From Toxoplasma gondii ME49 (lineage: Eukaryota > Apicomplexa > Conoidasida > Eucoccidiorida > Sarcocystidae): DNA of 64,000 nt. Below, in pieces: positions 1 to 9,410 of the stretch; position 1 is the first letter of the stretch; the number at the start of each line of letters is the position of its first letter. The position numbers and the translations under genes were made by a program. Location: NCBI RefSeq assembly GCF_000006565.2, contig NC_031479.1, positions 434,001 through 498,000 of the forward strand. Direction: 5' to 3'. The notes under the pieces were generated by a model. That model saw only the letters and a program-made list of their open reading frames with translations, did no database searches and was not told the DNA's origin.

Positions 1-38
1 GACAGGCTTTAAAAACGAGGAACGATTTTATAAAGTCC

Positions 39-367
39 TTACTTCAGTTGCTGGACAACGGCAGGCGGGAGAGAAATTTTTATTGGCAATCCGTCGTGGA
101 GCGAAGCAACAACTTTCAATTCCGCTGAGAGAGAACAAACATGAAACAGAAAAGAACGCGAAATGCGCAACCTCACATGCCCTTCCTAACATCTGTCTGC
201 GTTCTGGAACTACACACACGTCCGCGTATGTAAATTTACATACTGGATTTGCCGAGAGTTCCACTTGGAGTTGTGAATAAACGTTCATCACGACCCGAGC
301 CACGCATGCAGAAGCGAGGAAGCCAAGTGCCTCCTTTAGCTAACACACACATCTATCTCTCTTTATT

Positions 368-413
<46 letters not shown>

Positions 414-2997
414 CATGTGTACAGATATGTGAATATGTGTATGGCACAGTCGTACGAAAGCAGTGAATTTAAACATATGTGTTTCTGCGCCCGGGATGAA
501 ACGGGTTCTTCCCTGCTTCGCTGGCATGCGGCACCTTGCGCTTACGTTTTAGGAACGGAATCACCGACGAGCCTCCAAAGAGCTTGAGGGGAAACTCCGC
601 CTGGAGACACGCAGTGGAAAGTCGCAGACTTTTCCGGTCAGACAGATTCTGGCGCCGTCTCGCGTTGTGCGAGACGGTCACCTTCGACATCTTCGAAAGG
701 AAAAGAGGCACAGTGCGTTCCCAACCCAGAGGAGACGGAGGCGGTCAAGAAACACAGCGGAAAGAACGCACCGAGCGCAGAGAGCAGGGAAGAAAGAAGT
801 GATTCGACATGGCAAGAAAGACACAAAGAGACTGTAGAAAGACAACTCGGAAGCGAGAGAAACGGCAAGTCAGGTGTCGCTTGAGTGGAAAAAACGGCTG
901 TTTGTATCCTCCTTTCTCGGCGCCTGCCACGAGCGTTTCACATTTTTGCCTGACACTGGGCGAACGCCGGGACGCTGCATGCGCGCTGACCTCGTCGAAA
1001 TTCTCATCTGCCAAGACGACCGCGTCGTTCTCTTCGTCAACATACATGACTTGGAAAGTCTTCTTCTCCGGCTGAATCGCTGCACGCCCAAGACACAAAA
1101 CGAAAACGCTGCAGAGACACCGGAAACAACGAGCTCGGTTCTCTCACAGCTGCAGATGCACCGCGAAAACGAAGACCTTCTGTTGTCTCTGCACGCTTCG
1201 AGAAAAGAGAGCGAGTCCAGAAAACAGATTGAAAGGAGACAAAAGCGGGACGACAGAGCAGGCGACAAAGAGCGAGGTGAGAGATAGAAAAGAGAAAACG
1301 AGGGCGTCGCCGACGGACAGACCTTCCAGCTTTTTGTTCACAGAAAAGTTCGCTTCGCCTGCCTTGAAGGTCGCGAGGTCGATGTACGAAATCTGCAGAG
1401 ACGGAGCGCAGGAATTTCCAGATGCAAAAGGAGTCGAAGATCCGCGCGTCAGTCCGCGCGCCAGTAATGCCTTTTTCTCCGGAAACAGTGACGCTTTTCT
1501 CTGTGGTCCCGCGGTGTACATCCAGCCCGACCGCAGTTTCTCGGAAACAGCTGCGTCACCTTTGCACACAAAAATGCCTGCCCTCCTCGCCAGGTGTTCT
1601 TCCCCTTCCTGGAGAATTTAGTCTTGATTACTATTCGCGGTGCTATTCCTCAATCAGCGCGCATCTTACACGGAAGACTAGCTCCGATCTGAGACGTTAG
1701 TACCGGATTAACGCTAAGCTTGTGGGAACCCAGCAACGACTACGGCTTCCGCTTCTGCCCGTTTATCCACCTTCCGTCGCCTTTCTTGGGGTCCTTGAAA
1801 AACCTTCTTCTTCGCGTTTTCTTCCTCTTCTCGCACGTTCGCATTTCGCTTTTGCTCTGCTTCTCTCCCGTGTTCTCTTCTCCTCCGACTTTCTCGTCTT
1901 GTCCCCTAATCTTCTTGTAGCCTTCGTTGCCCTCCTTCCTGTCTTCTCTCTTTTTCTTCTCCTCCCTTTTTCTCCTCTTCTGTTCCTCTTTTCCGCTGTT
2001 TTTCTTCACGGCTCCTTTTTGTCTTCCTTTTCCTTCTTCTTCTTCTCTCACCCCAATAGACGCTGCGCCGCGGCCGGACTTGATTTGCCGCCACTCGGTG
2101 ACTTCCACGGTTTTTCCTGCATGCATGTTTGGAAGATTGGCAGTGAGTAGAGAAGCACCGTAACCCTCCGAAAACTGTCGACTGCCAGAGGGGCTAAGCA
2201 GCGTTTACAGAAGCTTAGGAATGCCAGGAACGAAGAAGATTTCGCGAAGACCGCGAAGCATGCACTCAGGTAGTTGTGGACCGCAGAAACCGACTGGAGC
2301 GCAAATACGCATGTTCGTCATCCCTTGCACTTCGTTCCCCTATGTACGTATACAGAGAGGGGAACGCACAGGCCCGCATCCGCACATTGACAGTGAGATA
2401 GGAGCGCCTGTGGGGACGCATCGCGACAGAGCCGCATCGACAAGACGAAGGAGAAGAGAGGACCGCCTCTCGTTGAATAAGGAAATAACGATGCAGGGAG
2501 AAGAAGAGGCAGAGAGAGGCAGGAAGAGAGTCTTCGGGGTATGTACAGGGAAACAGGTGGCGCTCTTTCGTAGCACATTTTTGTTAGGACTCTCCTTCTC
2601 AAGCGGCGGGAGCCCTCTCCCCTTCGCTGTTGCTTTCCTTACCATCGATGACGACTATATGTCCTTGACGAATGTCGCCGACTCCGACAGTCGCAAAAAG
2701 CCTCGCCTGCTGAGAGTGAGGAAAGGTAGGGCAAGGCGTCTTTCTTGCAAAGCAACCAATCGACTCTGGACGGACGTGGAGAGGACCCTCCGCAGGTCTG
2801 CATGCATTGCCTCCGGAGGTATCTCTCCTCAGTCGACCGAGCGGAAACGAAGAAGCGAGAGAGAGAGGAGAGAGAGGAGAGAGAGGAGAGGGGAGCGACG
2901 AACGTTTTCCTGGGAGAGGAAGCATCCCAGAGAGAACCTGGCGCGTCTGCGGAAGACGCGAGACAGGAAAGATACTGGAGACTGGAGCGGCCGCCAT
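39..2997 (-). CDS. Organellar elongation factor P (EF-P), domains I-II only, six exons
   Basis: EF-P relieves ribosome stalling at polyproline from the E site. My model is 239 residues with exons 2997-2643, 2116-2052, 1392-1323, 1079-991, 600-546 and 124-39; all donor and acceptor phases agree. Exon 1 gives a basic, Ser/Pro-rich N-terminal extension of about 100 residues and then the start of domain I (VGVGDIRQGHIVVID). Exon 2 supplies the domain I tip loop IKSGRGAAS, where bacteria have KPGKG. Exons 3-4 give the domain II strand YVDEENDAVVLADENFDE. Exons 5-6 give FLK-PELKVVASLHDGLPIKI and then SLPPAV, matching the end of domain II; a stop follows at once, so domain III is absent. The start ATG at 2997 is the only in-frame ATG upstream of the conserved part. 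There is no signal peptide from that start, so mitochondrial import is likelier than apicoplast; this is inference. The family call is firm, the exact splice sites slightly less so. Confidence 0.8.
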
Positions 2998-3745
2998 TGA
3001 GGCAACGGAGGAAACGCGACACGATGAGAAAGTGAAGAGGGCCGAGCAGCTGACAACGCGAGGCAAATGAGATAAAAGGAAAAGGAAGGAGAAGAGAAGC
3101 AGAAGAACACAATCTCTTCCGGGTTTAAGGGAGCAAACCAGGCAGAGAGTGAATGTTTGGGGAAAAGTTGCAGGAGGCCGAATGCGTAACGAGAGAAAGG
3201 CAAAATGATGAGCATGCACAGGTCGCCGAAAAAGAGGGGACGTTCTTTGTCTCGTGTCTGCGAAGAGAGTTCTTTCTGCATCCAGAGGGAAAAAAACAAG
3301 TCGGGGATTACAAGAGAAACAGAAAAAGATGGCTTTCCTTCACTGGAAAAATCATCTCAGACGTCCGGGAGAGATTGTGCATGTGCCTCAGAAAAAAAGG
3401 ATTTTCTGCGCCTGCATGCACTGCAGTCGACTGAATTTCTCGGGAAGAAAACAGACCACTGTGGCAGAAAGTTTCCCCCCACATATCTCTGGAAGCAGGA
3501 AATTTTTCGCTCCCTTTTCTGAGGAGCGAAACGAACGGCGACAGAGAATGGAACTGGTGAGAGTCAGGTTCCCGGGAAGGCGATAAACAGGCCAGTCGCA
3601 TGTGAGCACAGGGAGTCGACAAGAGAAACCACTACGACACCCTCCCTCCCCCGTCTTTTCAGGTACACGAGAAGAAAGACAACGAACGCAAAAGCCTCCA
3701 GCTGTTCTCTCCCGCCCTCTTGTCTCTTCCTTATCTTCTCTCACC
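2998..3745. promoter_or_regulatory. Shared 5' region between EF-P and CTU1
   Basis: The two start codons face away from each other and are 748 bp apart, so this spacer must hold both leaders and core promoters. The CTU1 side ends in a pyrimidine-rich leader and the start context CACCATGG. A TGCATGCA motif, a known apicomplexan promoter and AP2-factor word, lies near 3413-3422. No TATA box is evident, as is usual for these parasites. Confidence 0.5.
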
Positions 3746-5764
3746 ATGGATTCCTTGCATGCTAGCTCTGCTCTTTCTTCTTCTTCCCCTTCTTCTTCCT
3801 CTTCTTCCTCCTCTTCTTCTTCCTCTTCTTCTTCCTCTTCTTCTTCCTCTTCTTCTTCCTCTTCTCCCTTTCCCGCTTCTTCCTCTTCCTCCTCTTCCTC
3901 CTCTTCTTCTTCCTCTGGTTTCTCTTCTTCTTCTTCCGCCTCTTCTTCGTTCTCTTCCGCGTCTTCTGTCCGTTTCTCGCCTTCGCGTTGCCAGTTCTGC
4001 GGGTCTCCGCGAGTCAGTTTGCTGCGCGTGGCGTCTCGACTGCGCAGTTGCCGAGCATGTTTCGTGCGAGCCTTCGAGGACGACGTCTCGGCCTTTATTC
4101 GGCGCTTTTCTCTCTTCCAACGGGGCCAGAAAGTTGCAGTCTGCGTATCGGGTGGGAAGGACTCTGCGGTGCTGCTCCACGTCCTCCACACGCTGAATGC
4201 GCGGGAGGATCTTGGCCTCTCTCTCCACCTGCTCGCAGTCGACGAAGGCATCAAGGGGTACAGAGACCATGCGCTCGCAGCTGTGAGGCGAAACAGCGAG
4301 GTCTACAACTTGCCTCTCCACGTCGTCTCCTACGCCTCTCTCTATCACGGGTGGACGATGGACAGAATTGCCCAGCAGGCACTGCTAGGAAAGGACGGAG
4401 AGCCTCCCGTGTCGCGCGAAGCCGCTGAAGCGCCTTCCTCCTCGTCTCCATCCTCTGCGAGCTCGGGAGCGCCGGAACGCCCAGCCGCTTCGTGCTGCTC
4501 GTCTCTGTCCCCTGCGACACAATCATGCGGGTGCAGCAGCAGCGGTGGCGCATCGGTCGGTCCAGGCGAGTCTGCGGAGGCGGCGAGGCCGGGCCGCGCA
4601 GAGAAGAAGCGCGAGACGCAGGCAGGGCGCAGCGACGACTTCACCCACAGCTGCACGTTCTGCGGCATTTTTCGGCGGCAGGCCTTCGAACGCGGTGCGC
4701 AAGACATCGGCGCCGACGTCCTCTGCACAGGCCACAACGCAGACGACGGAGCAGAGACGTTTCTGATGAATATTTTGCGAGGCGACATGCAGCGGCTGCC
4801 TGTCTCGGGCGCGCCGCTCACGGGCTCGCGCGAGGGGCCGAGTGTGATGCGCGTGAAGCCTCTGCTCGCCTCGTACCAGCGAGAAGTAGTGCTGTACGCC
4901 CACTTCAATCGGCTCGACTACTTCGCAACGGAGTGTACGTACAGCGGAGCCGCCTACCGTGGACTCGTGCGCAACTTCCTGTCCTCGCTCCAGGACAACC
5001 AACATCAGCAACGCGTTCTCGACCTCCTGCATGCGGCGCGGAAGCTGTGGGTGCCTTCACGTGTGTCCTCCGAGGCTGCAAAGGACGCGGGGGACTCTGA
5101 GGCTCGGCGAGAAGGTCGAAGCGGAGACTCAGACATGGCGGGGAGAACCCAGAGCGTCAGAAGAAAGGGGGGCGGAGAAGAAGCCGCAGGCACAGAAGTC
5201 GACGTTTTTCTGAGAGAAACCCACGAGAACGCATTTCGGGAATGCACAGCAACTGCCGCAACACACGACGCACTCCAGGCTTCCTCGTTGTCCCCTGCCT
5301 CGGCTTATAAACGGGAAACCGAGGCGGCTACCGCTTCCTCACTCGGCGGAGATCTGTCGGTACCCTCAAACGCGTCTTCTGCGTCGTTTCGTCTCTCAAA
5401 CGCAGGATGCGGAGATGGAGGCGAAGGAGGCCTGGAGAAGAACGAGAGTGGCACGGGGCCTGCTAGGAACGGACAGTTACGCCCCTGCGTGCTCTGCGGC
5501 TTCCTCACGAAGAACGATTTGTGTCGTGCATGCGCGCTGGTCCAGGCCCTCAACGAAAACAAGCTGGACTTTGTGGGCATGAATGCACGGAAAGGAAACA
5601 AATTGATGCGTGGAAACGAGCGGGGGAACCACGAGAAAGGCAAAGCGAGTCTCTGCTCAGAGAGGAGAGACAGCATCAAACCTGCAGTCGTCAGAAAAGA
5701 AAACACAAGACCCTCAGACCTAGCCTCGCAAACGCCTGGTTTGCGGGGATCTTTAGCATGGTGA
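3746..5764 (+). CDS. CTU1: Cytoplasmic tRNA 2-thiolation protein 1 (CTU1/NCS6), single exon
   Basis: This ATP-dependent thiouridylase works with CTU2 and the URM1 sulfur relay to make the 2-thio group of wobble U34 in tRNA-Lys, -Glu and -Gln in the cytosol. The protein has 672 residues, about twice the usual length. After a poly-Ser N-terminus come a first zinc site (CQFC, then CRAC), the PP-loop SGGKDS at about 135-140 and VDEGIKGYRD. The catalytic-cluster motif CTFC lies at about 303-306, followed by CTGHNADDGAETFLMN and the C-terminal zinc finger CVLCGF...CRAC at about 581-596. Extra length comes from Ser/Ala-rich insertions before CTFC and before the last zinc finger; all core motifs are intact. 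The start is the ATG at 3746 in a CACCATGG context; in-frame sequence upstream has no other ATG. It is divergent from EF-P. Confidence 0.95.
   Translation: MDSLHASSALSSSSPSSSSSSSSSSSSSSSSSSSSSSSSSPFPASSSSSSSSSSSSSGFSSSSSASSSFSSASSVRFSPSRCQFCGSPRVSLLRVASRLRSCRACFVRAFEDDVSAFIRRFSLFQRGQKVAVCVSGGKDSAVLLHVLHTLNAREDLGLSLHLLAVDEGIKGYRDHALAAVRRNSEVYNLPLHVVSYASLYHGWTMDRIAQQALLGKDGEPPVSREAAEAPSSSSPSSASSGAPERPAASCCSSLSPATQSCGCSSSGGASVGPGESAEAARPGRAEKKRETQAGRSDDFTHSCTFCGIFRRQAFERGAQDIGADVLCTGHNADDGAETFLMNILRGDMQRLPVSGAPLTGSREGPSVMRVKPLLASYQREVVLYAHFNRLDYFATECTYSGAAYRGLVRNFLSSLQDNQHQQRVLDLLHAARKLWVPSRVSSEAAKDAGDSEARREGRSGDSDMAGRTQSVRRKGGGEEAAGTEVDVFLRETHENAFRECTATAATHDALQASSLSPASAYKRETEAATASSLGGDLSVPSNASSASFRLSNAGCGDGGEGGLEKNESGTGPARNGQLRPCVLCGFLTKNDLCRACALVQALNENKLDFVGMNARKGNKLMRGNERGNHEKGKASLCSERRDSIKPAVVRKENTRPSDLASQTPGLRGSLAW
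3774..3990 (+). repeat. TCT/TCC trinucleotide tract encoding poly-Ser
   Basis: Nearly uninterrupted TCT/TCC codons near the CTU1 start encode runs of Ser broken by PFPAS and GF. The antisense strand is a long purine tract that reads as poly-Glu in another frame; that reading is a shadow. Length variation between strains is likely. Confidence 0.9.
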
Positions 5765-5987
5765 CCTGGACGTAAACGACAGTGGTAGGATCTTTAAACG
5801 GGTGAGATTTCGTCTGCTGTCGATTCTCATGTCCTCGTACGTTTCATTATGGGGGTGGTATTGTACGCACGCAATGAGGCACACTCAAGTGTCCTCGCGA
5901 ACAGTCAGACAGAAAAAGGGTCCATTCCGTTTGCATGTGTCTACATTCTTGTTGAGGCCTACACATGTATACCCATGTGGACATATA

Positions 5988-6052
<65 letters not shown>

Positions 6053-6957
6053 TGCGTTCAGGCGATGGTGGCCGGTATTTGTTCTCGCGTGGACAGCGAG
6101 AAACTGGAGAGGTGTTCTTTCAGAGCGTGTTTCCGTTCTTGAGAAGTAAACTGATTTCTGCAATTCGTTTTCTGGAAGAAGCAGCGAATTTCAGTGTCTG
6201 GGTGAAATTCGTAAGGAAAAAGCTCGGAGGCTGGAGTCATTGACAGCGTTGGGATGGTAAAAGCAAAGAATTACTCCGGTAACAAGGTACAAGAGAGTAG
6301 ATAATCTGCCATGTAAGATGTATGTTGCTTGTGGAGCAGCACAATGAAGCTGTTGTGCGGTACCGCGATGCCTGAAGCTGTTCGTCCTCGTGGCTCGGGC
6401 TGGAGGACGAGAAAGAAACAGTGGACGAGTTTAAGGGAAAAAGGGCTGAACAGAGCAGAGCTGTTGCTTCCACATACACTCAAAATTAATTGGTTGTTTA
6501 ACAAGTAAAAAATAGGTGCTGAAGAAGAAAACGTTTTAGTATTCAAGCAAAAGGCTAATAGCAAACTTGAAGCCGTTTGCTGCGTTGAACGTGGCTGAGG
6601 AAGGAAACGTGGTATTCGCCCTTTCTAAGGCTGCCTTTCTCGGCGTCGAGATGCGAACAGCGCATAGCGAACTTTTATGTTTTAGATGTCAGAAAATGCA
6701 GTGCATTTTCAACGCTCTTCCGTTTGCTCACGCACGGTACAGAAGTCATCTAAATACCCACATGAACATAAGCATATATATGTGCATTAGCACTCACAAA
6801 GGCAGGACTGCTTCTTTTCACGCTGGCAGAAGTTCTTTTGAAAATAGAAACGCGGTGACTCAGCCCAAGGTCGTGAAGTCTTTGGCGTGCAATCAGTGAA
6901 TTCATTTTCTTCGATGTCTCTCTGTTTGGCTGTGTCGTCTCAGGCAAGGCGTTGATT

Positions 6958-6989
<32 letters not shown>

Positions 6990-7526
6990 GAAACGCACAT
7001 TTTATAGGTAGAGCCCGTGATTTATCTACTCCACTCGAGTGATACAATTCTTCTGGACACTGGACCACCAACCTCACACTGATCGTTATTAGATGTAGGA
7101 GAACATTTGCCCTCGCTCTTGAAATTTTCAGTCTGAATGATGCAACCTTAGTCGTCATGCCGGCTTGATGAAGGTTATCTGGACTCGCTGGTATGCAGCT
7201 CTCTACAGCTTCCAGCAACACAGCTGTGTGGAGAAAAAGCGATTCCTGGGCTTCTAAGCAACTGCTTCACGAGAAAGAAGAGGACGAAATGCTCTCTCTG
7301 ATTGCAGAGAAGTAAATACGTCAAGATAGAAAAGGTCTATCCAGATCTAGAGACGCAAATCTACTTGTATATTTCCGGAGAAAGAAGAATGAGACAGGCA
7401 TGCAAATTCGTATCTACAAACACCCTAGTGGACCTTCGGCGTCTGACCGGACTTTTGGACTAAGGTTTAAACAAGTATATATGTTCAGATCGGTGTAGTG
7501 TCGAGATGTGGAGCGTGAGAATGTAT
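5765..7526. other. Tail-to-tail spacer between CTU1 and the 7.5-9.4 kb gene
   Basis: I see no credible coding exon here. It should hold the two 3' UTRs. Simple repeats are a (TA)n tract at about 5989-6052, separated by one CATATATACA, and a second at about 6958-6990. Confidence 0.6.
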
Positions 7527-9410
7527 CTAGTGTGTACGTCCTTTAAGAGCCCGTCGCTTTTTCTCTGTCTGAATTTCTTTTCTGCGAATGTGTTGTTGGC
7601 GTGTCTGTTCTTTCGAGAAGTGAGCAGCAGTGAGGATACAAGTTTCTTCAACGTCTACCACGTGCAAACGAAGCAGTGCTTGCGTCGCTCTCTGCAAAAG
7701 TTTGTAACTGTCTCTAAAGAACGGTACCCCCTCATCTGTTGGGCTCGACTTCAGCAAGCGTGTGAGTCTTGACACTTCATCTTCAGCAACAGTCAACACT
7801 CTCTTTTCCTCTGGTCTGTCCACGTCTTCCTTCCGCTCTCCACGATCTCCCCAAGTCCTTGGGTCATTTAATTCCTCCGTATCAGACTGTTCTGAGGTTT
7901 CCCAACTGCGATCGAGAGAAGCGGCGTGATCACTTTGCAGTGCAGCTTCGGGAACCAACGTAGACTTGCTCATCTGTGTCTCAGCTTCCTGAGCCTTTAT
8001 CGTTGCTTCCTGCAGATCTAACACACTGCTCGGATCTCGACGCTCCTTCTCCTCTAGCGAAAGCTGCGTGTTGTTCGCTCTCGTCTCCACTTCGCCATTT
8101 AGGTTCTCTGTTTCTCCCTCCTTACTGGAGTACCGCGTTTCCTTCTTCGTCCGTTTCGCTGAACTACTACTCTGCGTTCCCTCCGGCCTCTGGTGCAAGA
8201 AAGCTCGTGTCTCTTTCTCCCTTTCCAGGGCTCCCGCCGCACTGTCTGTCTCGCTGGGTTTTCTCTCTGGGCCTGGTCGGTTTGCTCCCCCCCGTGCGTC
8301 TCGTTTTGTGCCACCTTTCTTTCCAGACGAGTTGTTCACTTTTCTTCGGCGCCAGTCTCCTTCTACTCCACTCACCTCATGCGTGGTTTTCGTGGAGTCC
8401 TCTGTCTCTCGAGAGCCTGTTTTTTCGCTTGGGCTTCTCGGAAATGCAAAAGACGCAATCAGCTCAACAGCCGCGCGCGCTGCCGCGACAGCTTGGGCGC
8501 GAGGGAAACCGAGGGACGAGCAAGGCGAGGCGCTTCCCGTCAAAGTTCTTATTCCTCTGCGCGTGCAGTGGTTGCTTCCCGGCAGAAAAGGAAGGAACTT
8601 CACGTCTTCCTTGGCGGGCAGAAGAGGCCTTCCGGTTGCCTGGTGGTGTGCGAGAAGGCCGTGCATGCGTGTGTCTGTCTTTCGTACGAAGTCGTAGAGA
8701 TTTCCAACTTTCTGTGTGAAGGCTCTGAGTTTTTCTTCATAGTCCAGACTCTCGAACTGCTCTTGCAGAGCCACGAGAAGCGGCAAAACCGCGCGATTTT
8801 CCTCGAGTTTCAGTGCACCTTTCTCAAGAGCCAGTGTCCTAGCTGCATTCGCGCCACAACACACAACCAACGAGGGCCCCCGCGAAGGGAAAGTGTGACT
8901 CTGGAGGCGTCCGGAGACGAGACACCGAAACGCGGGGGGAGACGAGGACTCAGAGGCTGTTTTGGGGACCACGCCAGCAGAGAGCACAGAGACAAGGTGA
9001 GCGTGAACAGTAGCTATTTCTTCTCCAGTGAGGGAAGTGAAGGATTCTGCCGCGGAGTCGAAGGGTGACAATTCTTTGCTACTTTGTGTTTTCTGGAAAC
9101 GGTGCTGCACAATGTGAGCATACTCCTTTTGATGCAGATGGCCAACGCTACCCGGCTCCTCAGTTGCACTGATGACAGAAGAAAGAGAATAAACGAAGAG
9201 CATATACAGGATGGCGCTGATGAATAGAGGTCCGGAAACACGGGGGCTCTCTTGCGTGGAGTCAGCCGCATGCAGATGACGCGGAACGAACACGGCGCTG
9301 CGTTTCCTGGCGCTGCGTTTCCTGGCGCTGCCTACGTCGACTGTGGTCCTGTGTAAAGCTCTAGCGCCCTCAGACTCTCCCCCAGAGAAAGCCCGAGAAA
9401 TGTTAGCCAT
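7527..9410 (-). CDS. Hypothetical protein with N-terminal hydrophobic segment, 627 aa
   Basis: I do not recognise a family. The open frame starts at the ATG at 9410; the same frame runs further upstream but has no ATG. Residues about 61-82 form one strongly hydrophobic stretch (PLFISAILYMLFVYSLSSVI) behind a basic region with a short duplication RKRSARKRSA. This is the recessed signal-anchor layout common among secreted coccidian proteins. The middle (residues about 150-310) is less biased and contains LEENRAVLPLLVALQEQFE and a helical stretch ending in VGNLYDFVRKTDTRMH. The rest is charged, Ser/Glu/Lys-rich and probably disordered, except for a helical patch near the end (VSRLTRLLKSS to ATQALLRLHVVDVEE). 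The C-terminus is very basic. It looks like one uninterrupted exon, but a small 3' intron cannot be excluded. I saw no clear RRLxE-type export cleavage motif. Confidence 0.6.
   Translation of the reverse strand: MANISRAFSGGESEGARALHRTTVDVGSARKRSARKRSAVFVPRHLHAADSTQESPRVSGPLFISAILYMLFVYSLSSVISATEEPGSVGHLHQKEYAHIVQHRFQKTQSSKELSPFDSAAESFTSLTGEEIATVHAHLVSVLSAGVVPKTASESSSPPAFRCLVSGRLQSHTFPSRGPSLVVCCGANAARTLALEKGALKLEENRAVLPLLVALQEQFESLDYEEKLRAFTQKVGNLYDFVRKTDTRMHGLLAHHQATGRPLLPAKEDVKFLPFLPGSNHCTRRGIRTLTGSASPCSSLGFPRAQAVAAARAAVELIASFAFPRSPSEKTGSRETEDSTKTTHEVSGVEGDWRRRKVNNSSGKKGGTKRDARGGANRPGPERKPSETDSAAGALEREKETRAFLHQRPEGTQSSSSAKRTKKETRYSSKEGETENLNGEVETRANNTQLSLEEKERRDPSSVLDLQEATIKAQEAETQMSKSTLVPEAALQSDHAASLDRSWETSEQSDTEELNDPRTWGDRGERKEDVDRPEEKRVLTVAEDEVSRLTRLLKSSPTDEGVPFFRDSYKLLQRATQALLRLHVVDVEETCILTAAHFSKEQTRQQHIRRKEIQTEKKRRALKGRTH

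Noticed and set aside
691..846. Extra EF-P exons between 991 and 600 (for example after CTACAG near 836, or the frame reading MSKVTVSHNARRR)
   Set aside because: These give stops or a 25-residue insert in domain II. The acceptor at 600 gives an alignment of normal length.
2221..3000. Plus-strand 259-codon open frame
   Set aside because: It overlaps EF-P exon 1 on the other strand and has no recognisable features. EF-P has six phase-matched exons.
3388..4254. Minus-strand frame with a long poly-Glu run
   Set aside because: It is the complement of the CTU1 poly-Ser tract and lies antisense to conserved CTU1 motifs.
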